Shown here in pieces: positions 25,159 through 34,311 of a stretch of DNA of 64,000 nt. How positions within the stretch are numbered: position 1 is the first letter of the stretch; every line of letters starts with the position of its first letter. A program made the position numbers and the translations under genes. This stretch comes from G963708235 sp963708235 (GTDB lineage Bacteria > Actinomycetota > Acidimicrobiia > Spongiisociales > UBA5794): contig OY970200.1 in the NCBI GenBank assembly GCA_963708235.1, forward strand, positions 1,736,001 to 1,800,000, read 5' to 3'. The notes beneath the pieces were generated by a model. The model did no database searches and had not been told where the DNA came from. It was given only the letters and a program-made list of their open reading frames with translations.

Positions 25159-26187
25159 CTACCTCCGCTCGATGGTCTGGGTCGGGTCGAGGGCGTCGCG
25201 GAGTCCGTCGCCGACGTAGTTCACCGACAGCACGGTGAGCACGAGGGCCGCCCCGGAGAAGGTCAGCTCCCACCAGAAGCCGCGGACGGCGGTCAACGCT
25301 CCCTGTGAGGCCATCCCGCCCCAGGTCGGTGTGGGTGGGCGGACCCCGAAACCGAGAAAGGACAGGGCGGCTTCGAGGATGATGGCGGTGCCGACGATCA
25401 GCGTGGTCTGCACGATGATCGGGCTGATGGCGTTGGGCAGGATGTGGCGGAAGATGATGCGACGATCGCGGGCGCCGGCGGCACGCGCCGCCTCGACGAA
25501 CTCCTTCTCCCGCAGCGACAGGAACTCGGCGCGCACGATCCGCGCCAGGGTTCCCCACAGCAGCAACCCGAGCAGGACGCCGATCCCCCACGGACCCTCC
25601 TGCATCCAGTCCGGGAGGAACTGCAACTCGGGAAGGAGGCGGCCGATGACGATCGCCACCGGAAGCAGCGGCAACCCCAGGACGAGATCGGTGAAACGCA
25701 TCAGCGACTGGTCCGGGCCACCCGGGTAGTACCCGGCCACGGCACCCACCACCGTCCCCAGAATGGCGACCAGCAGCCCGGTGATGGCGCCGACGATCAG
25801 GCTTCCCCGGGCGCCGTGCACGACGCGGGAAAGCACGTCACGCCCGAGTTCGTCGGTGCCGAACGGAAACTCCGCTCGGGGAGGGATCGAGGTCCAGATC
25901 CGACCGTCCCCTTCGACATTGCGCAGCGCCTCGTGGGGGTGCTCGAGAATCGCACCGCAGTACTGGTTCTCGCGCCCCGCCGGACAGGTGATCAGGGGGG
26001 CGAGGATGGCGATGAGGATCATCCCGGCCAGGAAGACGGCTGAGATCATCGCCAGCCGGTGGCGGCGGAGACGGGTCCAGAACAGGTCCCACTGCGTCAC
26101 CGGCTCGACCGAGATTCCCTCACGGGCCTCGAGTTCGCGCAGACCGTGGGGTTGGTCGGGGCCGAGCGGCATCTGCATGTCAGTCAT
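25159..26187 (-). CDS. oppC: oligopeptide ABC transporter permease OppC
   Basis: 342 residues with an N-terminal cytoplasmic segment, first transmembrane helix (AMISAVFLAGMILIAILAPL), a periplasmic loop with two cysteines, and the binding-protein-dependent permease core. The EAA coupling loop is EAARAAGARDRRIIFRHILP. Forms the membrane channel with OppB. Its ATG overlaps the end of oppB by eight bases. Confidence 0.94.
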   Translation of the reverse strand: MTDMQMPLGPDQPHGLRELEAREGISVEPVTQWDLFWTRLRRHRLAMISAVFLAGMILIAILAPLITCPAGRENQYCGAILEHPHEALRNVEGDGRIWTSIPPRAEFPFGTDELGRDVLSRVVHGARGSLIVGAITGLLVAILGTVVGAVAGYYPGGPDQSLMRFTDLVLGLPLLPVAIVIGRLLPELQFLPDWMQEGPWGIGVLLGLLLWGTLARIVRAEFLSLREKEFVEAARAAGARDRRIIFRHILPNAISPIIVQTTLIVGTAIILEAALSFLGFGVRPPTPTWGGMASQGALTAVRGFWWELTFSGAALVLTVLSVNYVGDGLRDALDPTQTIERR

Positions 26188-27382
26188 ATCGCACCCGCGG
26201 GTCGAGGACGCCGTAGAGGATGTCGGCCACGATGTTCATCACCACGATGCCGATCCCGATCACCATCACCACGGCCATGATCACCGGGTAGTCCACCGAG
26301 TTGATGGCGTTGATGTAGAGCCGTCCGATACCGGGCCAACCGAAGATCGACTCGGTGATGATCGCCCCGCCGACGATGGCGGCGACGTCCAGCGACACGA
26401 GGGTGACGATCGGGATCATGGCGGTCCGCAATGCGTGTTTGACGATGACGGTGCGGCGCGGCAACCCCTTGGCCTTGGCGGTGCGCAGGTAGTCGCTGTG
26501 CATCACCTCGAGCATCGAGGCGCGCTGGAACCGTGAATACTGGGCGATCGAGATGAGGGCGATCGCCAATGCCGGGAGCACCAGGTGCTGGAGGATGTCG
26601 CCGAACTGCTGGAGCGAGGGCAGATCGATCGGACCGAACTGGATCCGGTCGCCGAGGGTGTCGTAGTTGCTACTCGTCATCCCGGCGACGTAGAAGGTCT
26701 TCACCCCGGTCCATTGTTCGAGCTTGAGCGCAAACACGATCTGGAGTCCGACACCGACGATGAAGATCGGGGTCGAGAAGGCGACGAACGCAAACGTCGT
26801 CCCGAGCTGATCGAAGAAGGAGTACTGCCGGATCGCCTGGTAGACACCGAGCGAGATGCCCACCACCAGGGCGACCGCCAGTGCAGTCAGCCCGAGCCGG
26901 AAGGTGGCGCCAGCTGCGCCGAAGATGAGATCCCACACCGATCCGTTGCCGGCGAAGGACACGCTCCATGCCAGCGCAAACTCGATCCGACCCTTGGCGA
27001 ACCACAACGCCCCGAGCCACACCGCCAGGATCGAGAAGGCACGGAAGCTCCGCCACCACACCTTGCGCACCGTGACCACGAAGACGGCGGCGGTGTAGGC
27101 GATCGCTCCTCCGATGGCAACAAGAGGGGCGATCCCGTGGATGGCGATCCGGTCGGTGTCCGGCGAGACGAAGTTGCGTAGCCAGGTCAGGTACTGCTCG
27201 AGCACCGAACGGTCGAGCCCGTAGTACTCGGTGAGCATCGGGATCACGGGCGCCATCCGTGGGTTTCCACGCAGACGGGTGAGCGGCGAGCCCGACGCCT
27301 GGATCAGAAAGAACACCACGGCGCTGAGGGCGAAGAGCGTGATCAGCCCGTAAGCGAGGCGCCGGAGTATGTACGCCAACAT
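26180..27382 (-). CDS. oppB: oligopeptide ABC transporter permease OppB, enlarged
   Basis: 400 residues, longer than the usual 305-340. Conserved N-terminal helix (LRRLAYGLITLFALSAVVFF) and C-terminal permease core with the coupling loop TAKAKGLPRRTVIVKHALRT and the terminus VDILYGVLDPRVRYD-like end. The extra 70-80 residues near positions 80-160 include two additional hydrophobic segments (IAYTAAVFVVTVRK; AFSILAVWLGALWFA). Such enlarged DppB/OppB forms occur in some Actinobacteria. Pairs with OppC. Confidence 0.92.
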   Translation of the reverse strand: MLAYILRRLAYGLITLFALSAVVFFLIQASGSPLTRLRGNPRMAPVIPMLTEYYGLDRSVLEQYLTWLRNFVSPDTDRIAIHGIAPLVAIGGAIAYTAAVFVVTVRKVWWRSFRAFSILAVWLGALWFAKGRIEFALAWSVSFAGNGSVWDLIFGAAGATFRLGLTALAVALVVGISLGVYQAIRQYSFFDQLGTTFAFVAFSTPIFIVGVGLQIVFALKLEQWTGVKTFYVAGMTSSNYDTLGDRIQFGPIDLPSLQQFGDILQHLVLPALAIALISIAQYSRFQRASMLEVMHSDYLRTAKAKGLPRRTVIVKHALRTAMIPIVTLVSLDVAAIVGGAIITESIFGWPGIGRLYINAINSVDYPVIMAVVMVIGIGIVVMNIVADILYGVLDPRVRYD

Positions 27383-27453
27383 GCCGTGCTCCTACTTCAC
27401 CCGAGGCTGTGTCACCCTACCAACACCGCCCCCGGCTCGCCGGACCGGAAGAA

Positions 27454-27484
27454 ACGTGGGGCCCGGACGAACCGGGCCCCACGT
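27454..27484 (-). terminator. strong GC hairpin with T-tract between oppA and oppB
   Basis: ACGTGGGGCCCGG and CCGGGCCCCACGT form a perfect 13-bp stem with loop ACGAA. Read on the minus strand the hairpin is followed by TTTCTTCC, a rho-independent terminator downstream of oppA. It would end most transcripts after oppA so that the binding protein is made in excess over the membrane complex. Confidence 0.85.
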
Positions 27485-27512
27485 GTGTCGCATCGGTGTT
27501 CAACCGGGTCGC

Positions 27513-29336
27513 CTACTGGTCGACGCGGTGCCACTCCTCGATGTTCCAGGTCAGACCGGCGAGGGTCGGGTTGTGCTTGAACCCGCCGATCTCATCACCC
27601 CAGACCGCACCGATATCGAGTCGGGCGTACAGCGGGATGATCACCAGCTCGTCGGCGAGGATGTTCTCCGCCTCGGCGATCAACGGGATGAGCACGTCCT
27701 CGTCGACCGAGGTGTTGAGCTCGGTGCGGATCTCGGCGAACCGCTCGGAGTTCTCGTTGACCAGCGCTGATCCCTCGGCGCCGAAGTAGTAGTAGTTCTG
27801 TCCCTCCGGTGGCGGGTTGTTGGGATCGAACAGATCCATCAGGTCGACAAGACCCGAGAATCCGGGAGTTCCGACCCATGCCCACTCACCGAGGTCGTAG
27901 TTGCCGTTGACGGTGGTCTCGCCGAAGAACAGCTCCGAGTCCTCCAGATCTGCGACGTAGTCGATGCCGACCGCCGCAAACATGTCGCCGAACAGCTCGG
28001 AGAGCTGGACGCGGGCGTCGTTGTTGGAGGTGGTGGTGAACACGGTGGACACCGCATCGACACCCTCCTCCTCCTTCACCTGCTCGACGAGGTCGCTGGC
28101 CAGCTCCGGGTCGTAGTTGTACTGGGCCCAGGCTCCCTGCGACAACGCCGGCGCATACGCCTCGACGAACGAGTCCATCGGCTCGACCTGTCCGGCCAGC
28201 AGCTCGTCGACGACGACCTGGCGGTCGATGGCGTGCGCCACCGCCTGGCGGTAGGTGATGTTGGCGTTCATCGACTCGGCGTTGCGCTCGAACCGTGATT
28301 CGGCGAACGAGAAGGCGAGATGCTCCCAGATCGGACCACTCAGCACCTCGACGACGGCGCCTTCGGGTTCGAGCGCCTGGAGCGTCTCGATGACGTCGGT
28401 GCCCGGGGGCGGGTTGAAGGCGTCGATCTCGCGGGCGCGGAACGCATTGATCAGCGACTCGGTCTCCGGAATGAAGCGGAAGGTGACGCTGTCGAGGTAG
28501 GGAAGCTGGTCCCCGGTCTCCTCGTCGGTCTTCCAGTAGTTGTCGTTGCGGGTCAGGGTGATGGTCTCACCCTTCTGCCACGAATCGAAGACGAACGGGC
28601 CGGCCGACGGCCAGGGTGCGTCGTTCCAGTCGGTGACGAAATCCGAGCCCTCGACGGCGTGCGCCGGGATGAGGGGGTGGGTCAGACCGAACAGCAGCTC
28701 GTACCCGGTGGTGGGGGCTGCCAGGGTGTAGGTGAACGACTTGTCACCGACCTCGGTGTCGACGATCTGGTCATACGTCGCCTTGTCCACCGGGAGGTCC
28801 GGGTCGAGGATGGTGTCGAGGGTGAACTGGAAGTCGGCTCCGGAGATGGGGGTTCCATCGGACCACACGGCTTCCTCGCGGATGTCATAGGTCACCGTCA
28901 TGGTGCCGTCGTCGTTGAGTACCACGGCGCCGTTCTCCACGGTCGGAAGCTCGGTGACGACCTCGGGGAGCAGCTCGAGGGTGAAGCCGTCGACTTCCTG
29001 TACGCCGGTGTAGTAGCCCTGGCCGACAATGGCGACGATGAAGTTGTCGCCGCCGGGAACATAGGGGTTGAGGGTGGGGGGTTCCTGGGTGTCACCGACC
29101 ACGGCGTCGCCACCGTAGGTCTTGCCGCCAGCGGTCGGCGGAGCGGTGGTGGTGGTCTCTGCGACCGTTGTGGTCGTGTCTCCACCAGGAGCGGCGACGG
29201 TGGTCGTCACGTCGGGGGGTGTGGTCGTCGTCGTGTCGCCTTCGGTGTCATCGCCGCCGCATGCGGCAGCCACCAGAGCAAAGGCGAGAAGAGCGACCAA
29301 CCATGCGACCTTGCGGCTGCGCCACATTCGAGTCAA
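27513..29336 (-). CDS. oppA: oligopeptide-binding lipoprotein OppA
   Basis: 607 residues, SBP family 5. Lipoprotein signal peptide with Arg/Lys-rich start and lipobox LVAAAC (Cys26), then a Thr/Pro-rich linker (to about 70) and the two-lobed peptide-binding fold (YGGDAVVGDTQEPPTLNPYV onward). Captures peptides outside the membrane for OppBCDF. TTG 29334-29336 follows AGGAGG by six bases, so it is a better start than ATG 29327. First gene of the opp operon. Confidence 0.93.
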   Translation of the reverse strand: MTRMWRSRKVAWLVALLAFALVAAACGGDDTEGDTTTTTPPDVTTTVAAPGGDTTTTVAETTTTAPPTAGGKTYGGDAVVGDTQEPPTLNPYVPGGDNFIVAIVGQGYYTGVQEVDGFTLELLPEVVTELPTVENGAVVLNDDGTMTVTYDIREEAVWSDGTPISGADFQFTLDTILDPDLPVDKATYDQIVDTEVGDKSFTYTLAAPTTGYELLFGLTHPLIPAHAVEGSDFVTDWNDAPWPSAGPFVFDSWQKGETITLTRNDNYWKTDEETGDQLPYLDSVTFRFIPETESLINAFRAREIDAFNPPPGTDVIETLQALEPEGAVVEVLSGPIWEHLAFSFAESRFERNAESMNANITYRQAVAHAIDRQVVVDELLAGQVEPMDSFVEAYAPALSQGAWAQYNYDPELASDLVEQVKEEEGVDAVSTVFTTTSNNDARVQLSELFGDMFAAVGIDYVADLEDSELFFGETTVNGNYDLGEWAWVGTPGFSGLVDLMDLFDPNNPPPEGQNYYYFGAEGSALVNENSERFAEIRTELNTSVDEDVLIPLIAEAENILADELVIIPLYARLDIGAVWGDEIGGFKHNPTLAGLTWNIEEWHRVDQ

Positions 29337-29391
29337 GGTTTGCCTCCTTATCGGATGCTTCAGGGCTTCAGGAGGCGGGACAACACTCTGG

Positions 29392-29625
29392 TTAGCGCCA
29401 CATCCACGTCAGAGTGAAGGTGGTGATAGCGAAGGCGAGCGCGGCGATCACCGTGAGGCGATCGAGGTTGCGCTCGACCACGGTCGAACCGGAGAAGCTG
29501 CCGCTACTCATTCCCCCACCGAACATGTCGGACATGCCGCCGCCTCGACCTGCATGGAGCAGGATGAGGAAGATCAGCCCGAGGGAGATGAGCGCATGCA
29601 GCGCTGCAACGAGGTTGGCCAGCAA
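29392..29625 (-). CDS. secG: preprotein translocase subunit SecG
   Basis: 77 residues with two transmembrane helices (LHALISLGLIFLILLHAG; RLTVIAALAFAITTFTLTW) separated by the Gly/Ser-rich loop GRGGGMSDMFGGGMSSGS, the SecG pattern. Accessory subunit of SecYEG. Start TTG 29623-29625 behind AAAGGG. Found near tpiA-pgk-gap as in many Gram-positives, here separated by gpmA and one hypothetical gene. Confidence 0.92.
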   Translation of the reverse strand: MLANLVAALHALISLGLIFLILLHAGRGGGMSDMFGGGMSSGSFSGSTVVERNLDRLTVIAALAFAITTFTLTWMWR

Positions 29626-29639
29626 CTTGAGAGCCCTTT

Positions 29640-29682
29640 CTCACAGAGAGACCCGCTCACACAACGGGTCTGGACTTGTGAG
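29640..29682 (-). promoter_or_regulatory. hairpin in the secG leader
   Basis: CTCACA (29640-29645) pairs with TGTGAG (29677-29682), and inside it GACCCG (29650-29655) pairs with CGGGTC (29665-29670). It lies just upstream of the secG ribosome site and downstream of the gpmA stop. It may be a weak terminator for gpmA or a leader structure; no U-tract. Confidence 0.4.
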
Positions 29683-29737
29683 TATGGAGGGTAACCCCAA
29701 CCGGCGCAAGTCTCGCGCCCCGGGTCCACCGGTGGTA

Positions 29738-30487
29738 TCAGCCCCGGGTTGCCTGCTCGGCGACGGCACGGGCCGCAGCGGCAACCTCGTCGGGATCTCC
29801 CAGGTACCCGCTCGACACCGGCCGAAGGTCGTCGTCGAGACGGTAGACGAGCGGGACCCCGGTGGGGATGTTGAGATCGACGATGACCTCGTCCGCCACC
29901 CCGTCGAGATGTTTGACCAGAGCCCGCAGGCTGTTGCCATGGGCAACCACCAGCACCCGCTGTCCACTGCGGAGATCGGGGACGATGGCGTCGTACCAGT
30001 AGGGCAGCATCCGCTCCACGACATCGGCGAGACATTCGGTTGCCGGGAGCACCTCGGGAGGCAGCCAGGAATAGCGAGGGTCGTGCCGTGGGTGGCGTTC
30101 GTCGTCCAGATCGAGTGGAGGTGGGGGGATGTCGTAGGCGCGGCGCCACACCTGGACCTGTTCCAGACCGTGCTGGGCCGCCGTCTCCGCCTTGTCGAGA
30201 CCTTGGAGCGACCCGTAGTGACGTTCGTTGAGCCGCCAGTGCTTCTTCCATCCGATCCAGCCGAGACCCATCTCCCCGAGGGTGATATGGGCGGTGTCGA
30301 TGGCCCGGGTCAGCAGCGAGGTGTGGAGCACGTCGAACCCGAGACCTTCGTCGGCGAGCAACCTGCCGGCGCGGACGGCTTCGGTGCGGCCCTGCTCGGT
30401 AAGCGGCACATCGGTCCACCCCGTGAACAGGTTCTCGAGGTTCCAGGTGGATTGACCGTGACGGAGAAGGACGAGATCGGTAGTCAT
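29738..30487 (-). CDS. gpmA: 2,3-bisphosphoglycerate-dependent phosphoglycerate mutase
   Basis: 249 residues. Interconverts 3- and 2-phosphoglycerate in glycolysis. LLRHGQSTWN with phosphorylated His10, RAIDTAHITL, the WRLNERHYGSLQGLDK motif, and the second catalytic His in VVAHGNSLRAL. Length is typical of the cofactor-dependent family. Part of the glycolytic cluster gap-pgk-tpiA-gpmA. Confidence 0.95.
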   Translation of the reverse strand: MTTDLVLLRHGQSTWNLENLFTGWTDVPLTEQGRTEAVRAGRLLADEGLGFDVLHTSLLTRAIDTAHITLGEMGLGWIGWKKHWRLNERHYGSLQGLDKAETAAQHGLEQVQVWRRAYDIPPPPLDLDDERHPRHDPRYSWLPPEVLPATECLADVVERMLPYWYDAIVPDLRSGQRVLVVAHGNSLRALVKHLDGVADEVIVDLNIPTGVPLVYRLDDDLRPVSSGYLGDPDEVAAAARAVAEQATRG

Positions 30488-30575
30488 GGGCCCAGTGTGT
30501 GCGAAAACCGCCTACCGAGGCAAATTGCGGCGGGGTCGTGGCCCGGAGAGACCGGGACGGCGGTCGCCACCCGGC

Positions 30576-31001
30576 TCAGACGGAAGGGGCGTTGGGTCGG
30601 TGCCGACGCCGCTCCGTCGCCAGCGTCGCCCTCCGCACCTGCCAGGTGGGGGTGCGCAGACCCGACCAGGCGTTCAACTCGGGGCGGAGACGGAGTTCGT
30701 CGCCTGCGGGCAACAGCCCACGATGGTAGGCGCCGGCGTCCCGGATCGCCCGTCCCAGCAAATCGCGGGCTTCGGTCTCGGCCATCCGCCGGTCGGCGTC
30801 GCCGAGTGTCACCTCGATGGTGACGCGATCACGGTCGAGATCGGATTCGGTGCGCACTTCCCTCACCTGACCGTATCCGGCAAGGTCGTCGCATACCTCG
30901 CCGACATGGTCGAGGAACGTCTCCGGTTCGGATTCCCATGGCACCCGCCGGTGAACCGAGAACTCGAAGCGCACCGAACAGTCCATCGTCTGACCTGTCA
31001 T
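30576..31001 (-). CDS. hypothetical protein between tpiA and gpmA
   Basis: About 141 residues, no family recognised. It begins MTGQTMDCSVRFEF and alternates predicted strands and helices (FSVHRRVPW, FLDHVGEVCDDLAG, DRVTIEVTLGDADRRMAETEA), suggesting a small alpha/beta fold, with a basic C-terminus. Starts ATG 30999-31001 or 30984-30986 are both possible; neither has ideal spacing. Codon use looks normal for the region. Confidence 0.55.
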   Translation of the reverse strand: MTGQTMDCSVRFEFSVHRRVPWESEPETFLDHVGEVCDDLAGYGQVREVRTESDLDRDRVTIEVTLGDADRRMAETEARDLLGRAIRDAGAYHRGLLPAGDELRLRPELNAWSGLRTPTWQVRRATLATERRRHRPNAPSV

Positions 31002-31106
31002 TTCTCCTGCCCTACCCGAGAACACCACCGGCAGCAGCGTCCCATCATCACCTCGACCCGGATATGGGTTCGCCGACCCAATGGCAGCCGGGAAACCACC
31101 GGGTGC

Positions 31107-31871
31107 CTACAGCCAGTACCGGACGATGGCGGCGAAGGTATCCGGGTCGAGCGACGCTCCCCCGACCAGCGCCCCGTCGACATCGCGCTTCGCCATGATC
31201 CCGGCGATGTTCCCGGGGTTCACCGAACCCCCGTACAACACCCGTACCGAGTCCGAGGCGTCACCCCATGACTCCGACACCGTCGCCCGCACCGATGCCG
31301 CCATCGAGCCGGCATCATCGGCCGATGCGGTTCGCCCCGTCCCGATCGCCCAGATGGGCTCGTAGGCGATGACCAGACCCGCCACCTCATCGGCGCTGAA
31401 TCCGGCGAGCGATCCGAGCACCTGCTGCGAGACCACCGTCTCGGCGTCTCCGGCATCGCGCTGGTCGAGCGTCTCCCCGACGCAGAGGATCGGGGTCATC
31501 CCGGCACGCAGGATCGCCTTGACCTTGCGATTCACCATCTCATCGGTCTCGCCGAAGAGTTGGCGCCGTTCCGAGTGACCGGCCAGGACATACGACACCG
31601 ACAGCTTCTTCAGCATCTCGGCGGAGATCTCTCCCGTGAACGCCCCCGACTCTTCCCAATGGCAGTTCTGGGCGCCCAGTGCGATCGGGAGCTGGTCGGT
31701 CTCGATGACCGTCTGCGCCGATCTCAGGGCGGTGAAGGGCGGGCACACCACCACATCGACCCGGTCGTGATCCTCCGGTTCGACCCGGTAGCTCAGCTTC
31801 TGCACCATCTGGATCGCATCCAGATGCGAGGCGTTCATCTTCCAGTTGCCGGCGATCAGGTTCTTTCGCAT
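31107..31871 (-). CDS. tpiA: triosephosphate isomerase
   Basis: 254 residues. NWKMN with catalytic Lys11, the electrophile His in AGHSERR, catalytic Glu in AYEPIWAIGTG, and the phosphate-binding YGGSVNPGN and DGALVGGASL loops. ATG 31869-31871 follows AAGGAG by six bases; the frame stays open far upstream, but that part overlaps pgk. 40 bases after the pgk stop. Confidence 0.96.
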   Translation of the reverse strand: MRKNLIAGNWKMNASHLDAIQMVQKLSYRVEPEDHDRVDVVVCPPFTALRSAQTVIETDQLPIALGAQNCHWEESGAFTGEISAEMLKKLSVSYVLAGHSERRQLFGETDEMVNRKVKAILRAGMTPILCVGETLDQRDAGDAETVVSQQVLGSLAGFSADEVAGLVIAYEPIWAIGTGRTASADDAGSMAASVRATVSESWGDASDSVRVLYGGSVNPGNIAGIMAKRDVDGALVGGASLDPDTFAAIVRYWL

Positions 31872-31911
31872 CTGTGCTCCTTGGATCGTGCTGTGGCGGT
31901 GTGGTCTCTCA

Positions 31912-33084
31912 TCATCCCCACGCCTCGAGCGCCGCAACGCCCGGCAGCGTGTTCCCTTCGAGCATCTCGAGACCGGCGCCGCCGCCGGTGGAGACGTGGC
32001 CGACGTCGTCGTCCCTGCCGAGCAGGCGGATGGCGGCGACGCTGTCACCGCCGCCGACCACGCTGAATCCCGGGCACTCCGCCACCGCTTCGGCGACTCC
32101 GGCGGTGCCGCTACGGAACGCTTCCCATTCGAAGACTCCCATCGGACCGTTCCAGAAGAGACGCTCGGCGCCGGATATCACCTCGCTGAAACGGGCGATC
32201 GACTCGGGTCCGATGTCGAGGCCCATGGTGCCGGAGGGAATGGCGTCTGCGGCGACGGTGTGATGCTCGGCATCGGCCGCAAAGCGGTCGGCCACCACGA
32301 TATCCACCGGCAGCATGATCTTGTCGCCGTATTCGGCGAGCAGTTCGGCCACCTCGTCCATCCGATCGTGATCGACCAGCGAGTCCCCGATCTCGGCACC
32401 GCCGGCCGCCAACATGGTGAAGCACATCCCACCACCGACCAGCATCTGATCGACTCGCGGCAGCAGGTGACGCATCACACCGAGTTTGTCCGAGACCTTG
32501 GCTCCTCCCAGGACCACGACGTAGGGGCGGGCCGGATCGTCGAGGAGCTTGTTCAGTGCTTCGACCTCGGCGGCCAGCAGCAGCCCGGCCGCCGACGGCA
32601 GGCGCTCCGCCACCCCGACCGTGGAGGCATGGGCACGGTGCGCCGACCCGAAGGCGTCGAGGACGAAACGGTCGGCGAGACCGGCGAGCGCATCCGCCAG
32701 CTCCGGGTCGTTGGCGGTCTCCCCGGTGGCGAAGCGGGTGTTCTCCAACACCGCAACCACATCGTCGGGGAGCGATCCGATGGCGGCGATGACCTCGTCG
32801 CCCACCACGTCGGGAAGCTGGTAGGTGGCGAAGCCGCCCAGCTCACCGAGCCGGGCCGTCACCGGAGCCATGGAGAACTCCGGATCGTGACCTTTCGGTC
32901 TGCCCAGGTGGCTGCAGACGATCACCCGCGCCCCCCGACTCCGCAGTGCGCTGATCGTGGGCAGTGACGTCGAGATCCGGTAGTCGTCGGTGATGGCGCC
33001 GTTGCTCAGCGGGACGTTGAGATCGGAACGCACCAGGACCGTACGGCCCTCCACATCGAGGTCGGCGACGAGGGGAATCGTCAT
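31912..33084 (-). CDS. pgk: phosphoglycerate kinase
   Basis: 390 residues. RSDLNVPLSNG, SHLGRPKG, VLENTRF, VVLGGAKVSDKLGV, NGPMGVFEW and GGGDSVAAI are the expected substrate and nucleotide loops. Transfers phosphate from 1,3-bisphosphoglycerate to ADP. ATG 33082-33084 follows AGGAG by eight bases. Between gap and tpiA. Confidence 0.96.
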   Translation of the reverse strand: MTIPLVADLDVEGRTVLVRSDLNVPLSNGAITDDYRISTSLPTISALRSRGARVIVCSHLGRPKGHDPEFSMAPVTARLGELGGFATYQLPDVVGDEVIAAIGSLPDDVVAVLENTRFATGETANDPELADALAGLADRFVLDAFGSAHRAHASTVGVAERLPSAAGLLLAAEVEALNKLLDDPARPYVVVLGGAKVSDKLGVMRHLLPRVDQMLVGGGMCFTMLAAGGAEIGDSLVDHDRMDEVAELLAEYGDKIMLPVDIVVADRFAADAEHHTVAADAIPSGTMGLDIGPESIARFSEVISGAERLFWNGPMGVFEWEAFRSGTAGVAEAVAECPGFSVVGGGDSVAAIRLLGRDDDVGHVSTGGGAGLEMLEGNTLPGVAALEAWG

Positions 33085-33192
33085 CGTTGTGCTCCTATCG
33101 CGGGGTACGGAGTACGGGATCCATCGTGGTCGGCCCATCCTGGCAACCTCGGCACTCCGACCGAAAACGTGGGCCGGAGGGCGGTGGCGCCA

Positions 33193-33231
33193 CCATGCCC
33201 CTGCGCCGCCGGCGGAGACACAGGGGCATGG
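33193..33231 (-). terminator. hairpin after gap
   Basis: CCATGCCCCTG (33193-33203) and CAGGGGCATGG (33221-33231) form a perfect 11-bp stem; the 17-base loop contains a second small hairpin (CCGCC/GGCGG). It sits 20 bases after the gap stop on the minus strand, so it could attenuate transcription from gap into pgk. No U-tract. Confidence 0.6.
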
Positions 33232-33250
33232 TCGTGGACGGTGAAACGGA

Positions 33251-34243
33251 TCAGCCCAGCTTGCCGACCAGATCGACGAGACGGCTCGAATAGCCCCACT
33301 CGTTGTCGTACCAGCCGAACACCTTGACCATGCGGTTGCCGGTCATCGTTGTCAGCGAGGCATCGAGGATGCAGGAGTGCGGATCACCGACGATGTCGCT
33401 GGAGACGATGGGGGCCTCGGTGTAGCGGAGGATGTTGCGCAGCGGGCCCTCGGCGGCCTGGCGGTAGGCGGCGTTGACCTCATCGATGGTGACATCGGCA
33501 CCGAGCTGGACAACGAGGTCGGTGAGAGATCCGTCCGGGACCGGAACCCGGACCGCCAGGGCGGCGAAGCGGCCGGCCAACTCGGGCAACACCTGACCGA
33601 TCGCCGATGCGGCCCCGGTCGAGGTGGGGATGATGTTGATCGCCGCCGCACGGCCACGGCGGGCATCGCTGTGGGGCAGGTCCAGGATCACCTGGTCGTT
33701 GGTGTAGGCGTGGACCGTGGTGAACATGCCGCGCTCGACCCCGAAGGCGTCGTGGAGCACCTTGACCATCGGCGCCACACAGTTGGTGGTGCACGAGGCG
33801 TTGGAGATGATCTTGTGGACGGCGGGGTCCAGGGCGTCGTCGTTGACGCCGAGCACGATGCTGACATCGGCGTCGTTGACCGGGGCGCTGACCAGCACAT
33901 GACCGGCGCCGGCCTCGAGATGCTGGGATGCCTTGGCGTGGGAGTTGAAGATGCCGGTGGACTCGATCACCACATCGACGCCGAGATCGCCCCAGGGGAG
34001 CTGCGAAGGGTCACGTTCGGCGAAGACCTTGAAGCGGTCGCCGTCGACCTCGAGGTCCCCGTCGACGATCCGGACGTCGCCACCGAAGCGGCCGTGGACG
34101 CTGTCATTCTCGAGCAGGTACGCCAGGGTCCCGGCATCGGTGAGGTCGTTGACCCCGACGATGTCGAAGTCTGCGCCGCTCTTCTTCGCCGATCGGAAGA
34201 AGTTTCTTCCGATCCTGCCGAAACCGTTGATCGCTACCTTCAT
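33251..34243 (-). CDS. gap: glyceraldehyde-3-phosphate dehydrogenase
   Basis: 330 residues. NAD-binding start INGFGRIGRNFFR, VNDLTD (Asp33, favouring NAD), and the catalytic loop SNASCTTN with Cys151. The C-terminal WYDNEWGYSSRLVDL is canonical. ATG 34241-34243 behind GAAGGCGG. First gene of gap-pgk-tpiA. Confidence 0.97.
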   Translation of the reverse strand: MKVAINGFGRIGRNFFRSAKKSGADFDIVGVNDLTDAGTLAYLLENDSVHGRFGGDVRIVDGDLEVDGDRFKVFAERDPSQLPWGDLGVDVVIESTGIFNSHAKASQHLEAGAGHVLVSAPVNDADVSIVLGVNDDALDPAVHKIISNASCTTNCVAPMVKVLHDAFGVERGMFTTVHAYTNDQVILDLPHSDARRGRAAAINIIPTSTGAASAIGQVLPELAGRFAALAVRVPVPDGSLTDLVVQLGADVTIDEVNAAYRQAAEGPLRNILRYTEAPIVSSDIVGDPHSCILDASLTTMTGNRMVKVFGWYDNEWGYSSRLVDLVGKLG

Positions 34244-34311
34244 GGGGGTCCGCCTTCCGGGGGTGTCGTGGTTCAGGGATGTCGTCGTGTCGGATGTCGT
34301 TGCGGGGTCGG

